Shown: piece by piece, positions 1 through 7,880 of the stretch
Position numbering within the stretch: the first letter of the stretch is position 1
How the letters are laid out: the number at the start of each line of letters is the position of its first letter
NCBI GenBank assembly: GCA_964502215.1
Contig: CAZCUN010000067.1
Span: 1-14,620, forward strand
Source: JAALLB01 sp964502215
GTDB taxonomy: Bacteria > Pseudomonadota > Alphaproteobacteria > Rhizobiales > Rhizobiaceae
Direction: 5' to 3'
DNA length: 14,620 bases
Position numbers and translations under genes: made by a program
Notes under the pieces: generated by a model
What the model was told of the DNA's origin: nothing
Databases searched by the model: none
Seen by the model: the letters and a program-made list of their open reading frames with translations, nothing else

Positions 1-54
1 ACAATTGAACCAATGGGTTAAAAAATATCTATCGTAGTTATCTGGGACAGCCCC
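1..54 (+). mobile_element. Right end of an insertion-sequence-like element (partial)
   Basis: The block ends with a 20-bp sequence (36-55) that recurs inverted at 14571-14590 near the other end of the window. The tract GGGGCTGTCCCAGATAACT resembles an IS terminal inverted repeat with GGGG at the outer tip; with that reading the element body lies to the left, outside the window. A short open frame from base 2 (QLNQWVKKYLS then TAG at 35-37) runs into the repeat, as the 3' end of a transposase gene often does in compact IS elements. The trinucleotide TTA follows directly at 55-57. Too little is present to name the IS family; an IS5-type element is only a guess. Confidence 0.5.
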
Positions 55-55
55 T
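36..55 (+). repeat. 20-bp terminal inverted repeat, left copy
   Basis: The sequence AGTTATCTGGGACAGCCCCT is the exact reverse complement of 14571-14590. Outside the 20 bp the two copies diverge (toward the window ends, ...ATCGT here against ...TTTTG in the other copy's complement). This fits the left and right ends of one IS type better than two identical ends. Confidence 0.85.
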
Positions 56-155
56 TATTTTTTTATTTACCCCCTTAAAAGAGTTGTTGCTCATGCTTAT
101 ATAGTCACAAATTAAAATAATCCTCTTCAAAAATTCTCTAACTGAAATCCATATT

Positions 156-1094
156 ATGCTCGTTTATTTAATGTTGATCGCTGGCCTTATAATCCTTATT
201 ATTGGCGGAGATGTACTTGTTCGTGGCGCTGTTTCAATTGCCGAACGTTTTTCAATTTCCCCCTTAATAATTGGCCTTACGATTGTGTCCCTTGGCACAT
301 CTGCTCCAGAATTATTTATTTCAGTGCAAGCAGCTCTGGCTGGTTCTGGTGGTCTTTCAGTTGGTAACGTTGTGGGATCAAATATTGCTAATATCTTATT
401 AGTGTTAGGTTTACCTGCGCTAATCACTGCACAATGTGTGAAAGAGGATGGCATAGGCCGCAATATTTTTGTGATGCTTGGTGTAACCGTCGTCTTCATG
501 GCGATGCTCTCAACGGGTTCTATGGGATTTTTACACGGCCTTATATTACTCGTTTTATTGGGATTGTTTTTATGGGATCAATACAAAAGCTCTCTAAAAT
601 CTAATGACATTCCAGACTATCATGATGAAGTTGGCGAAAGTCTTTCATCGCCAAAACTCGCAATTATTTTCTTAATAATCGGCCTTATCATGTTACCACT
701 TGGCGCTCAATTAACGGTCAATAGTGCGCATACGATAGCGCTTAACTGGGGGCTATCTGACGAAATCATTGGTCTTACAGTTGTTGCAATTGGTACATCG
801 CTACCTGAACTAGCTGCATCAATGATGGCAGTTATTAGGGGTAATTCAAACCTTGCCATCGGTAATGTGGTTGGATCTAATCTCTTCAACATTGCAGCGA
901 TAATGGGCATTACGTTAATCATCACGCCTGTTCCAGTTGGCGACCATATCATTCATCTGGATATGTGGGTGATGTTTGCCGTTGCATTATTGTTAGCTGC
1001 AATTGGTTACTTTAAATACGAGATTACCCGCATTGTCGGGATTATTATGCTAAGCTTATATACAGGGTACATCGCATTGGCATTATTGAACTAG
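156..1094 (+). CDS. yrbG: YrbG/CaxA-type Ca2+/Na+ antiporter
   Basis: Inner-membrane cation exchanger of the CaCA superfamily, expected to move Ca2+ out of the cytoplasm in exchange for Na+ or H+. The 312-residue length fits the bacterial YrbG group. The protein is an inverted repeat of two five-helix halves. Each half has the two alpha-repeat signatures: GTSAPELF (47-54) with GNVVGSNIAN (70-79), and GTSLPELA (213-220) with GNVVGSNLFN (236-245). The ion-binding glutamates are E52 and E218. A short acidic cytoplasmic loop (about 142-165) joins the halves. The start is the first ATG; no clear ribosome-binding site precedes it, and a second in-frame ATG lies five codons on. A weak promoter match (TTAAAA at 75-80, TATATA at 98-103, 17-base spacer) lies upstream. 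Its stop is 38 bases before the next gene with no terminator between them, so it may head the operon through moaE. Confidence 0.93.
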   Translation: MLVYLMLIAGLIILIIGGDVLVRGAVSIAERFSISPLIIGLTIVSLGTSAPELFISVQAALAGSGGLSVGNVVGSNIANILLVLGLPALITAQCVKEDGIGRNIFVMLGVTVVFMAMLSTGSMGFLHGLILLVLLGLFLWDQYKSSLKSNDIPDYHDEVGESLSSPKLAIIFLIIGLIMLPLGAQLTVNSAHTIALNWGLSDEIIGLTVVAIGTSLPELAASMMAVIRGNSNLAIGNVVGSNLFNIAAIMGITLIITPVPVGDHIIHLDMWVMFAVALLLAAIGYFKYEITRIVGIIMLSLYTGYIALALLN

Positions 1095-1132
1095 AAAATT
1101 TAGTCGCATTTAAATTGGAGCAGAACAAGCGC

Positions 1133-1879
1133 ATGAAAACAGCTTTAGTAACCGGTGGTGCGAAACGTATTGGCGCTGCAATCGTCAAGAACCTTTCTCA
1201 AAATGGTTTTAATGTTGCCATTCATTCTGTTTCATCTGTTGAATCAGCGCAAACCCTTCAAGAGTTGGCACTTCAACAAGGCGTAAAAGCCTGCTCAGTA
1301 TCAGGTGACTTGACCGATGCAAAGCAAACGCAAGATGTTTTCAAAAGAGCTGTTGAGGCGCTTGGGCCAATTGATCTACTTGTCAATAATGCCTCTATCT
1401 TTGAAGAGGACACAGCAGAAGAGTTTGATGTTGAAAAATGGGATACGCATTTCGCAATTCACTTGAAAGTCCCTGCTATTCTTGCCGCTGAAATGATGCA
1501 GCAATCGATTACCGATGGCCTTATCGTCAATATGATCGACCAACGCGTTAAACGCTTAAATCCGAATTTCTTTTCTTATACACTCTCAAAATCTGCGCTT
1601 TGGACAGCCACTCAAACCATGGCACAAAGCTTTGCACCTAAACTGCGTGTGAATGCAATTGGCCCTGGCCCAACCTTGCAAAACGCAAGGCAAGACCCAG
1701 AAGACTTTCAAAAACAAGTCAACGGTACTTTAATGCAACGCACGCCTGAACTGGATGACTTTGGCAATACGATCCGATATTTATACGACACCCCCTCCAT
1801 CACAGGCCAGCTGATAGCACTTGATAGCGGTCAGCATTTAGCTTGGGAAACACCTGATGTTGCGGGGATAAAAGAGTAA
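1133..1879 (+). CDS. SDR-family reductase, pteridine reductase (FolM/PTR1)-like
   Basis: NAD(P)H-dependent cytosolic oxidoreductase with a Rossmann fold, 248 residues. Visible motifs are TGGAKRIG (7-14, cofactor loop, with the Lys-Arg typical of NADPH-using pteridine reductases), NNAS (85-88) and YTLSK (149-153). Where classical SDRs have a catalytic serine there is D136. Its spacing to Y149 and K153 (13, then 4) is that of the Asp-Tyr-Lys triad of Leishmania PTR1 (181/194/198), the group that includes E. coli FolM. That suggests reduction of dihydropterins; the substrate is inference. The C-terminus (GQLIALDSGQHLAW, 225-238) is typical of the alphaproteobacterial homologues found next to uvrC. 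The frame is open from TTG at 1115, but ATG 1133 is preferred because the Rossmann strand begins right after it; GGAG at 1117-1120 lies 12 bases upstream, which is somewhat far. Confidence 0.88.
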   Translation: MKTALVTGGAKRIGAAIVKNLSQNGFNVAIHSVSSVESAQTLQELALQQGVKACSVSGDLTDAKQTQDVFKRAVEALGPIDLLVNNASIFEEDTAEEFDVEKWDTHFAIHLKVPAILAAEMMQQSITDGLIVNMIDQRVKRLNPNFFSYTLSKSALWTATQTMAQSFAPKLRVNAIGPGPTLQNARQDPEDFQKQVNGTLMQRTPELDDFGNTIRYLYDTPSITGQLIALDSGQHLAWETPDVAGIKE

Positions 1880-1918
1880 TCCCTCGAAATTCTTACCCGA
1901 ATCCACCATATTAAGCCC

Positions 1919-3874
1919 ATGAGCGATCAACCTGTAAAAAAGATTAACCTTGCGTCCATGACTGGCGATGCGGCGGATATTGTTTGGGAAGAGTCTGTTG
2001 GTGATTTAAGTGGCAAGCCGGGCGTTGAAATCATTGGTGAGTTCGTCAAGCATCTTCCTAATGCGCCAGGTTGTTATCGTATGTTCGATGCGCAAGGTGA
2101 AGTGCTTTATGTTGGCAAGGCGAAGTCTTTAAAAAAGCGCGTTGCCTCATACGCAAAGATGGGGGGGCACACAAACCGTATTGCGCGAATGATACGTGAA
2201 ACGGTGAACATGGAGTTCGTCACGACCCACACCGAGATGGAAGCACTTTTGTTAGAAGCGAATCTTATCAAGCGCTTACGACCTAAATTTAATGTGCTAC
2301 TGCGTGATGATAAAAGCTTTCCTTATATCGTAATTACAGATGAGCATGGTTCGCCCGGGTTGTTTAAACATCGAGGTGCAAGAAACAAAAAGCGCACTTA
2401 CTACGGCCCATTTGCTTCTGCTGGTGCGGTGAATAGAACCATCAACGCCATGCAACGCGCGTTTCTTGTGCGCACTTGTACCGATAGTGTTTTTGATGGT
2501 CGTTCGCGCCCTTGTCTCTTACACCAAATCAAACGCTGTGCTGGCCCTTGTACGGGTGAAGTAAGCGAAGAAGAATATTCAGGCTATGTTAAAGAAGCGA
2601 AGGACTTTTTGTCTGGCAAAAGTTCTGATATGCAAAAGACGCTTGCGAAACAAATGGAATCTGCGTCCGCTGATTTAGACTTTGAGCGTGCCGCGATTTA
2701 CCGTGATCGCCTCTCTGCTCTATCGCATGTCCAATCGCATCAAGGGATTAATCCGCAATCAGTGACAGAAGCAGATGTCTTTGCGGTTTATCAATCTGGT
2801 GGCATGACGTGTATTCAAGTGTTTTTCTTTCGCACGGGGCAAAACTGGGGCAACCGAGCTTATTTCCCACGCGCTGATAAAACAATTGAACCAAGTGAGG
2901 TTTTGGGCGCTTTCTTAGGACAATTTTATGATGATCGCCCCTGCCCTCGTCAAATTTTATTGTCGCATGACACGGGTGAGTTAGAACTTTTGTCGGAAGC
3001 TTTTTCTACGCGCGCAGAACATAAAGTTTATATTGATGTTCCTCAACGCGGTGAAAAGCGTGAACTGGTTGACCATGTCGGCACGAATGCGCGTGAGGCG
3101 CTTGAACGCAAATTAGCTGAAACCTCGACACAAGCAAAACTGATGAAAGGCGTTCAAGAAGCCTTTGGTCTTGAGAAAACACCGAACCGCATTGAGGTTT
3201 TTGATAACTCACACATTCAAGGCACAAATGCTGTTGGCGGCATGATTGTTTCTGGCCCAGATGGGTTTGCTAAAAATCATTATCGCAAGTTCAACATTAA
3301 GTCTGAAGACTTAGTGCCTGGTGATGACTACGGCATGATGCGTGAGGTGATGCAGCGACGCTTCTCACGGCTGGTCAAAGAACATGGCATGCCAGAGGAT
3401 CAAAAAATTGAAGAAGGTGAGATTGGTATTTGGCCAGATTTACTATTGATTGATGGTGGGCTTGGGCAACTGAATATTGTCTATGACACCATGAAAGAAA
3501 TGGGGTTAGAAAAATCTGTCACCATGGTTGGCATTGCCAAAGGCCCTGAGCGGGATGCAGGGCTGGAAAAATTCTTTATCAAAGGCCAAAAATCTTTCAT
3601 GCTACCTGAGCGTGATCCTGTTTTATTTTTCGTACAAAGATTACGCGATGAAGCGCATAGATTTGCCATTGGATCACATCGCGCCAGACGCAAAAAAGAA
3701 ATGATTACGAACCCACTGGATGAAGTGGCAGGCGTAGGCGCTGGACGTAAACGCGCACTTCTTCATCGCTTTGGAACAGCCAAAGCAGTCTCTCGTGCGG
3801 CATTAAGTGATTTAAAATCAGTTGACGGCATTTCCGAACAAATGGCACAAGCTATCTATGATCATTTCCATTAA
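1919..3874 (+). CDS. uvrC: Excinuclease ABC subunit C
   Basis: Dual-incision nuclease of nucleotide excision repair, recruited by UvrB at damaged DNA. All UvrC parts are present in 651 residues. The GIY-YIG nuclease is at about 46-124, with GCY 51-53 in place of GIY and YVG 64-66. Four cysteines (C187, C199, C207, C211) match the positions of the reported Fe-S cluster. The UvrB-binding UVR motif is at about 250-270. The RNase H-like 5' nuclease has D429 and H432 in DNSH, D512 in IDGG and H580. Tandem helix-hairpin-helix motifs occupy about 600-651. The roughly 40-residue N-terminal extension before the nuclease is common in alphaproteobacterial UvrC. Start ATG 1919 has no obvious Shine-Dalgarno sequence. 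The gene follows the SDR by 39 bases and precedes pgsA by 15. It appears intact. Confidence 0.97.
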   Translation: MSDQPVKKINLASMTGDAADIVWEESVGDLSGKPGVEIIGEFVKHLPNAPGCYRMFDAQGEVLYVGKAKSLKKRVASYAKMGGHTNRIARMIRETVNMEFVTTHTEMEALLLEANLIKRLRPKFNVLLRDDKSFPYIVITDEHGSPGLFKHRGARNKKRTYYGPFASAGAVNRTINAMQRAFLVRTCTDSVFDGRSRPCLLHQIKRCAGPCTGEVSEEEYSGYVKEAKDFLSGKSSDMQKTLAKQMESASADLDFERAAIYRDRLSALSHVQSHQGINPQSVTEADVFAVYQSGGMTCIQVFFFRTGQNWGNRAYFPRADKTIEPSEVLGAFLGQFYDDRPCPRQILLSHDTGELELLSEAFSTRAEHKVYIDVPQRGEKRELVDHVGTNAREALERKLAETSTQAKLMKGVQEAFGLEKTPNRIEVFDNSHIQGTNAVGGMIVSGPDGFAKNHYRKFNIKSEDLVPGDDYGMMREVMQRRFSRLVKEHGMPEDQKIEEGEIGIWPDLLLIDGGLGQLNIVYDTMKEMGLEKSVTMVGIAKGPERDAGLEKFFIKGQKSFMLPERDPVLFFVQRLRDEAHRFAIGSHRARRKKEMITNPLDEVAGVGAGRKRALLHRFGTAKAVSRAALSDLKSVDGISEQMAQAIYDHFH

Positions 3875-3887
3875 TAAGATTCTTATT
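3873..3887 (+). repeat. 15-bp palindrome at the uvrC-pgsA junction
   Basis: AATAAGA-T-TCTTATT is a perfect inverted repeat with 7-base arms. It overlaps the uvrC stop codon (3872-3874) and ends two bases before the pgsA ATG (3890). It fills the place where the pgsA ribosome-binding site should be. With a one-base centre it cannot fold as a normal hairpin, so any role would be as DNA, or by chance in AT-rich sequence. Confidence 0.5.
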
Positions 3888-3889
3888 GC

Positions 3890-4498
3890 ATGACTAAATC
3901 CGTGAAAGACAAACCTGCGCATTTATATAGCATTCCAAACATGCTCACATACGCACGCATTCTGGCAGTGCCTATGGTCGTGCTTTGTTTCTTTATTGAG
4001 GGCAAGTTGCAATCATCTGATACTGCCCGCTGGTGGGCTTTGGGAATTTTTATTGTTGCCAGCTTAACAGACTTTCTTGATGGCTATCTAGCTCGCGTTT
4101 GGGAGCAGACGTCTAATATTGGGCGAATGCTTGACCCGATTGCAGATAAGCTATTGGTTTCTACCTGCTTGCTGTTATTGGCGGCCGATACAGATAACAC
4201 CATTCGCGGTTGGTCGCTTTGGGCGGCAATTATTATTTTATGCCGTGAAATTTTAGTTTCTGGTTTGCGTGAATATTTGGCTGAACTTAAAGTCAGTGTT
4301 CCTGTTACGCAGTTAGCCAAATGGAAAACCACTGTGCAAATGATTGCAATTGGCTTTTTGCTAGCAGGTTCTGCTGGCGACAAATTTTTTGAATACACAA
4401 CCCAAACTGGGATAGTCTTGCTTTGGGGCGCTGCAATTCTTACACTCTATACAGGCTATGATTATTTCCGCGCTGGCCTGCGCCATATTATTGAGTAA
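3890..4498 (+). CDS. pgsA: CDP-diacylglycerol-glycerol-3-phosphate 3-phosphatidyltransferase
   Basis: Integral inner-membrane enzyme that makes phosphatidylglycerol phosphate from CDP-diacylglycerol and sn-glycerol 3-phosphate, the committed step to phosphatidylglycerol and cardiolipin. The CDP-alcohol phosphatidyltransferase signature is complete: D61, D64-G65, A68-R69, G78, D82 and D86 at the required spacing (DFLDGYLAR ... GRMLDPIAD). Hydrophobic helices surround it at about 22-37, 48-62, 87-97, 109-121 and 150-165, with more near the C-terminus. Length (202 residues) is close to that of alphaproteobacterial PgsA. No Shine-Dalgarno sequence is visible before ATG 3890, and the gene begins 15 bases after the uvrC stop, so translation may depend on coupling to uvrC. 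moaD starts three bases after its stop. Confidence 0.95.
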   Translation: MTKSVKDKPAHLYSIPNMLTYARILAVPMVVLCFFIEGKLQSSDTARWWALGIFIVASLTDFLDGYLARVWEQTSNIGRMLDPIADKLLVSTCLLLLAADTDNTIRGWSLWAAIIILCREILVSGLREYLAELKVSVPVTQLAKWKTTVQMIAIGFLLAGSAGDKFFEYTTQTGIVLLWGAAILTLYTGYDYFRAGLRHIIE

Positions 4499-4501
4499 GT
4501 T

Positions 4502-4762
4502 ATGAGCATTAAACTTATTTACTTCGCATGGCTAAGAGAGCGCTTTGGCATGGGCGAAGAACAAGTTGATTTACCTGATAGCGTTAAAACCATTTCTGAT
4601 TTATTTGATTGGTTTGAAACGCGTGGTGAAGAGTTTTCAAACGTTATGGAACATCGCGATATCATTCAGGTTGCAATTGACCAAACCCATGTTCAAGACC
4701 GTGATGCGCTCATTGGGGATGCAAAAGAGATTGCTATCTTCCCGCCAATGACGGGCGGCTAA
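4502..4762 (+). CDS. moaD: Molybdopterin synthase small (sulfur-carrier) subunit MoaD
   Basis: Ubiquitin-fold sulfur carrier of 86 residues. It ends in the diagnostic Gly-Gly (PPMTGG, 81-86); that terminus is adenylated and thiocarboxylated, then inserted into MoaE to donate sulfur to precursor Z (cPMP). The N-terminal IKLIYFAWLRERFG matches the MoaD beta-grasp start. It sits three bases after pgsA and four bases before moaE, so translational coupling is likely. The enzymes that make cPMP and activate MoaD are not in the window. Confidence 0.95.
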   Translation: MSIKLIYFAWLRERFGMGEEQVDLPDSVKTISDLFDWFETRGEEFSNVMEHRDIIQVAIDQTHVQDRDALIGDAKEIAIFPPMTGG

Positions 4763-4766
4763 AGCC

Positions 4767-5228
4767 ATGTCTATCAAGCCTGATATCCGTATTCAGTCAG
4801 ATGATTTTGATATCAATACTGAGATTAAAAAACTCACTCAGGGCAGAACGGATATTGGAGCGGTTGTTACTTTCTCAGGTCTTTGCAGAGGCGAAGGTGA
4901 TACGCTATCAGCGCTCGAATTAGAGCATTATCCTGGCATGGCAGAGGCGGAAATTAATACCATTGCAGAACAAGCAATTGAACGCTTTGGATTACTGGGA
5001 ATTTGCGCTATTCATCGCTACGGCAAAATTAAACCGGGTGAAAACATTGTTCTGGTGATTGCCGCCTCACCTCACCGACAGGCAAGTTTTGATGGCGCAA
5101 ATTTTCTGATGGACTACCTCAAAACAAGAGCGCCATTTTGGAAAAAAAACCACATGGCGACAGGCGAAGATGGCAACTGGGTTGACGCCAAAGACGCAGA
5201 CGATGATGCGCTGGCAAAGTGGCAATAA
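4767..5228 (+). CDS. moaE: Molybdopterin synthase catalytic subunit MoaE
   Basis: Catalytic subunit that converts cPMP to molybdopterin with sulfur from MoaD. The 153-residue length fits the family. The active-site segment MDYLKTRAPFWKK (115-127) places lysines at K119 and K126, the same numbers as the two important lysines of E. coli MoaE. Other family landmarks are VTFSGLCRG (34-42), HRYGKIKPGENIV (83-95) and SPHRQASF (101-108). It is the last gene of the co-oriented run; only 54 bases separate it from the convergent SLC13 gene, and no convincing intrinsic terminator is visible there. Confidence 0.96.
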   Translation: MSIKPDIRIQSDDFDINTEIKKLTQGRTDIGAVVTFSGLCRGEGDTLSALELEHYPGMAEAEINTIAEQAIERFGLLGICAIHRYGKIKPGENIVLVIAASPHRQASFDGANFLMDYLKTRAPFWKKNHMATGEDGNWVDAKDADDDALAKWQ

Positions 5229-5282
5229 CTGCTGGTAGCGTCAAACGTTAAATTGCGTTCTCCTTTATTATGATAACGCGAG

Positions 5283-7061
5283 TTAAAGTGGCCAGAATAT
5301 CATAATTGCAGGCACTGCCACCCCAATGACAATCACTTCCAGAGGCAAGCCCATTTTCCAATAATCTCCAAACGAATAACCGCCTGGCCCCATAATAAGC
5401 GTATTGTTTTTATGGCCTATGGGTGTGAGAAATGCGCAAGATGCAGCGATTGCGACTGCCATTAGGAATGGATCTGAATCGACGCCAAGCTTATTTGCAA
5501 TGTCTACAGCGACAGGTGCGCCGATAACGGCCGTTGCGGTGTTGTTTAAAACATCAGACAGGGTCATCACAACAACCATGAGGATGGTTAGAACGACCCA
5601 TGGTGCATAGCCTGAGGTTATTGTTACAATCTGCTCTGCGATTAGTTTTGTTCCGCCAGAGGCTTCTAGTGCTGAACCAAGCGGTATCATACTACCAAGC
5701 AAGACAATCACAGGCCATTCGACATAATCATAGACATTACGGATTGGAACGATATCCAACAATACATAAAGCGCTACGACAACGCCAAGCGCTACAGCTA
5801 GATATAAGTACCCAAAACTAGCAAGCGCAATCGCAGTTGCAAATATACCAGCAGCAAGCCAAGCGCGCGTGTGTTGCGTAACAGATAGACCACGCTCAGC
5901 AAGGGGCATGGCACTTAGCCAGTTAATTGTTTCGTCCAAATTTTCTGCAGGCCCAATGAGCAATAAAATATCGCCTACTTTGATATTTTCATGACGAACT
6001 CGTTTTGTGAATCGTCTGCCTTTTCTGGAAATACCAAGAAGAGCAACGCCTTTTCTGGCGCGTAAGCGAATATCAATTGCAGCCCTTCCCACTATTCTAG
6101 TTTCTGGCGTCACCAGAACTTCAGTGAGCTGAAGGTCGCCAATTGCTTTTTCGTTTGTGGTTTTCTCACCAAAAAACTCTAACGAATAAACACCTCTGAA
6201 ACGGTCGATATCTTCAGCACCCGCTTCCACCAAAAGCATATCACCACCACGCAATTCAAGACTGGAACTAAAGCCTTTCAAACGTCGGTTGTTTCGCACC
6301 ACCCCCAGAATAACCAAATCATGTTCATTAGCTTCTTCATATAAATCTTTAACTTGCTGGCCTACTGCTTTGCACTTATCAGGCACGACCAGTTCTGCAA
6401 TGTAGTCTTCAAGATCCATGCTGCCTGAACCCTCGTCTACTTTCTCATCTGCACCTGGCACCAAGCGCCAGCCAATGAAGGCTACAAATAAGATACCCAC
6501 TCCCGCACAAATTAATCCTACTGGCGCAAAGTCAAACATCTGGAAAGCTTCTTTGCCGTCAATTGTCTCACGATATTGCGCAATGATAATATTTGGCGGC
6601 GTACCAATGAGCGTTACCAAGCCACCAAGAATGGTTGCAAAAGAGAGCGGCATTAACGTTGCTCGAATGCTTCTACCCGCTTTTTTTGCAGCCTGAATAT
6701 CCACTGGCATAAGGAGTGCAAGAGCCGCAACGTTATTCATGAAGGCAGAAAGAACTGCGCCTGTTGAAGCCATGATAGAAATATGCGCACCAACACTGCG
6801 CCCTGTATCAATCACAGATCGCGTGATGATATCAATCGCACCAGAATTTTGCAGCCCACGCGAAACAATCAGAACCAGCGCCACAATGATTGTGGCTGGG
6901 TGTCCAAAACCTGAGAAAGCCTCCGAGGTTTCTACCACCCCTAAAACCAGCGCAATTAGTAACGCGCAAAAAGCAACAATGTCATAGCGCCAACGCCCCC
7001 ATAAAAGCATGGCAAAGACACCCGCGAATAACGAAAAAAGAATAATTTGATCTGAGGGCAT
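5283..7061 (-). CDS. SLC13/DASS-type permease with two RCK_C (TrkA-C) domains
   Basis: Predicted inner-membrane, sodium-coupled anion transporter of the ArsB/NhaD-DASS superfamily, 592 residues. The first membrane block (about 5-200) holds MNNVAALALLMP (108-119) and GTPPNIII (153-160). A cytoplasmic insert of about 200 residues with two RCK_C folds (about 215-297 and 303-385) follows, then a second membrane block (about 400-592) with LNNTATAVIGAPVA (505-518) and TPIGHKNNTLIMGPGGY (546-562). The paired NN/NT hairpin motifs are those that bind Na+ and substrate in this superfamily. RCK_C-bearing members include sulfate and dicarboxylate carriers and tellurite or citrate-like permeases, so the substrate cannot be read from sequence. 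Start ATG 7061 has GGAG seven bases upstream. It is convergent with moaE. Confidence 0.9.
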   Translation of the reverse strand: MPSDQIILFSLFAGVFAMLLWGRWRYDIVAFCALLIALVLGVVETSEAFSGFGHPATIIVALVLIVSRGLQNSGAIDIITRSVIDTGRSVGAHISIMASTGAVLSAFMNNVAALALLMPVDIQAAKKAGRSIRATLMPLSFATILGGLVTLIGTPPNIIIAQYRETIDGKEAFQMFDFAPVGLICAGVGILFVAFIGWRLVPGADEKVDEGSGSMDLEDYIAELVVPDKCKAVGQQVKDLYEEANEHDLVILGVVRNNRRLKGFSSSLELRGGDMLLVEAGAEDIDRFRGVYSLEFFGEKTTNEKAIGDLQLTEVLVTPETRIVGRAAIDIRLRARKGVALLGISRKGRRFTKRVRHENIKVGDILLLIGPAENLDETINWLSAMPLAERGLSVTQHTRAWLAAGIFATAIALASFGYLYLAVALGVVVALYVLLDIVPIRNVYDYVEWPVIVLLGSMIPLGSALEASGGTKLIAEQIVTITSGYAPWVVLTILMVVVMTLSDVLNNTATAVIGAPVAVDIANKLGVDSDPFLMAVAIAASCAFLTPIGHKNNTLIMGPGGYSFGDYWKMGLPLEVIVIGVAVPAIMIFWPL

Positions 7062-7079
7062 AAACCGACTCCATTTGTA

Positions 7080-7096
7080 CTTTACCGATAGTAAAG
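7080..7096. promoter_or_regulatory. Inverted repeat upstream of the SLC13 gene (proximal)
   Basis: CTTTAC-CGATA-GTAAAG, perfect 6-base arms around a 5-base centre, 18 bases before the SLC13 start codon. It could be an operator, a 5' UTR hairpin close to the ribosome-binding site, or part of the transcription end of the gene at 7152. No trailing T-run supports an intrinsic terminator. Confidence 0.4.
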
Positions 7097-7104
7097 CGCT
7101 GAAG

Positions 7105-7121
7105 TGAAGTTCACAACTTCA
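7105..7121. promoter_or_regulatory. Inverted repeat upstream of the SLC13 gene (distal)
   Basis: TGAAGTT-CAC-AACTTCA, perfect 7-base arms around a 3-base centre. The geometry is that of a dimeric regulator site. It lies 43 bases upstream of the SLC13 start and 30 bases downstream of the stop of the gene at 7152. It differs in sequence from the TGAACnnnGTTCA sites of the pspA region. Operator versus terminator hairpin cannot be decided by eye. Confidence 0.45.
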
Positions 7122-7151
7122 AGTTAGAAGAATTTATGAAATTTTATATGG

Positions 7152-7880
7152 TTAATCAGAAACCAAGATGGCAGGTCTGTCCAAAACTCTTAAGCAAACC
7201 TGTTTTGCAAAATCAGTTGCGTCATTTGACTGTAATATTGCAATAAATAGACCTTGCTCTTCTATCATTTCAATATGGCTAATCTCTCCATATGTCTCAG
7301 TTGCAATTTGTTCGACTGCTTTACGCAACTCTTTCTGCTCGCGGATATTAGCACTAGCGCCAATTACAATTGGTTCAGATTCTTGCAAATCATTTTCAGC
7401 TTTTTCATCTGATAACACAGTTAAAGTATCGATCGCCTGCCCTTTTAGTGCAATCGTGTCTTTAGACATCTGAGAAAGAAATGTTGTGTTGATACCAAGC
7501 GATTTTAAAATTTGCTTGATTATGGTTTCTGCAGAGTTTTCATCGATGGGATCATCATTATCCATCAATCTTTTTATAAGCCTTGCGTCTTTTTGACTGA
7601 GTGTAAGTGGGTTTTCATTTCTAGCATTTGCAGCGCGATCAACCTTAGCATTTGAAAGCTTTACGTTATCAACACTCGAGCCGGGTGTTGCGCCAGCTTT
7701 ATTTGCATTTTGAACAGCTTGTTCAAACATTCGTCCATTGGTATGCTCTTGTGTAATGTCTATGGCGCGTGAAGGCTTTTTGTTGAGACCAAGACTTTGA
7801 TGGTCTAGCCCTTGCGTACTATTAGATGCAAGCGATGTATTGATTGCAGAGTTCGCTGAATTAATGCCATCAATTTCCAT
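7152..7880 (-). CDS. Hypothetical protein, paralogue A with EHTNGRMFEQAVQNAN block
   Basis: I do not recognise this 242-residue family. The protein looks soluble, with no signal peptide or membrane helix. It begins MEIDGIN and has a polar, low-complexity N-terminal stretch (8-40). The block EHTNGRMFEQAVQNAN (45-60) is identical in the neighbouring gene at 8085. A linker and a predicted helical region (95-135) follow, then LSQMSKDTIALKGQAID (135-151), and a C-terminal alpha/beta-looking segment (175-235) ending FAKQVCLRVLD. The last three elements also recur in the neighbour in diverged form. A strong ribosome-binding site (GGGAGGG) precedes ATG 7880. The gene is separated from its paralogue by 204 bases and from the SLC13 gene by 90, so it probably has its own promoter. 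Function unknown; a secreted or assembly-related role is only a guess. Confidence 0.75.
   Translation of the reverse strand: MEIDGINSANSAINTSLASNSTQGLDHQSLGLNKKPSRAIDITQEHTNGRMFEQAVQNANKAGATPGSSVDNVKLSNAKVDRAANARNENPLTLSQKDARLIKRLMDNDDPIDENSAETIIKQILKSLGINTTFLSQMSKDTIALKGQAIDTLTVLSDEKAENDLQESEPIVIGASANIREQKELRKAVEQIATETYGEISHIEMIEEQGLFIAILQSNDATDFAKQVCLRVLDRPAILVSD

Noticed and set aside
2..37. Separate partial transposase gene at the left edge
   Set aside because: Only eleven codons are visible, with no recognisable motif; it is mentioned within the IS-end entry instead of being called as a gene.
5255..5279. Hairpin GCGTT...AACGC between moaE and the SLC13 gene as a terminator
   Set aside because: Only five base pairs around a 15-base loop, with no T-run on either strand.
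7711..7725. TGAACAgctTGTTCA inside paralogue A, like the pspA-region operators
   Set aside because: The half-sites are TGAAC/GTTCA but five bases apart instead of three, and the sequence is fixed by the conserved protein block. The matching stretch in paralogue B breaks the symmetry, so it is not read as an operator.
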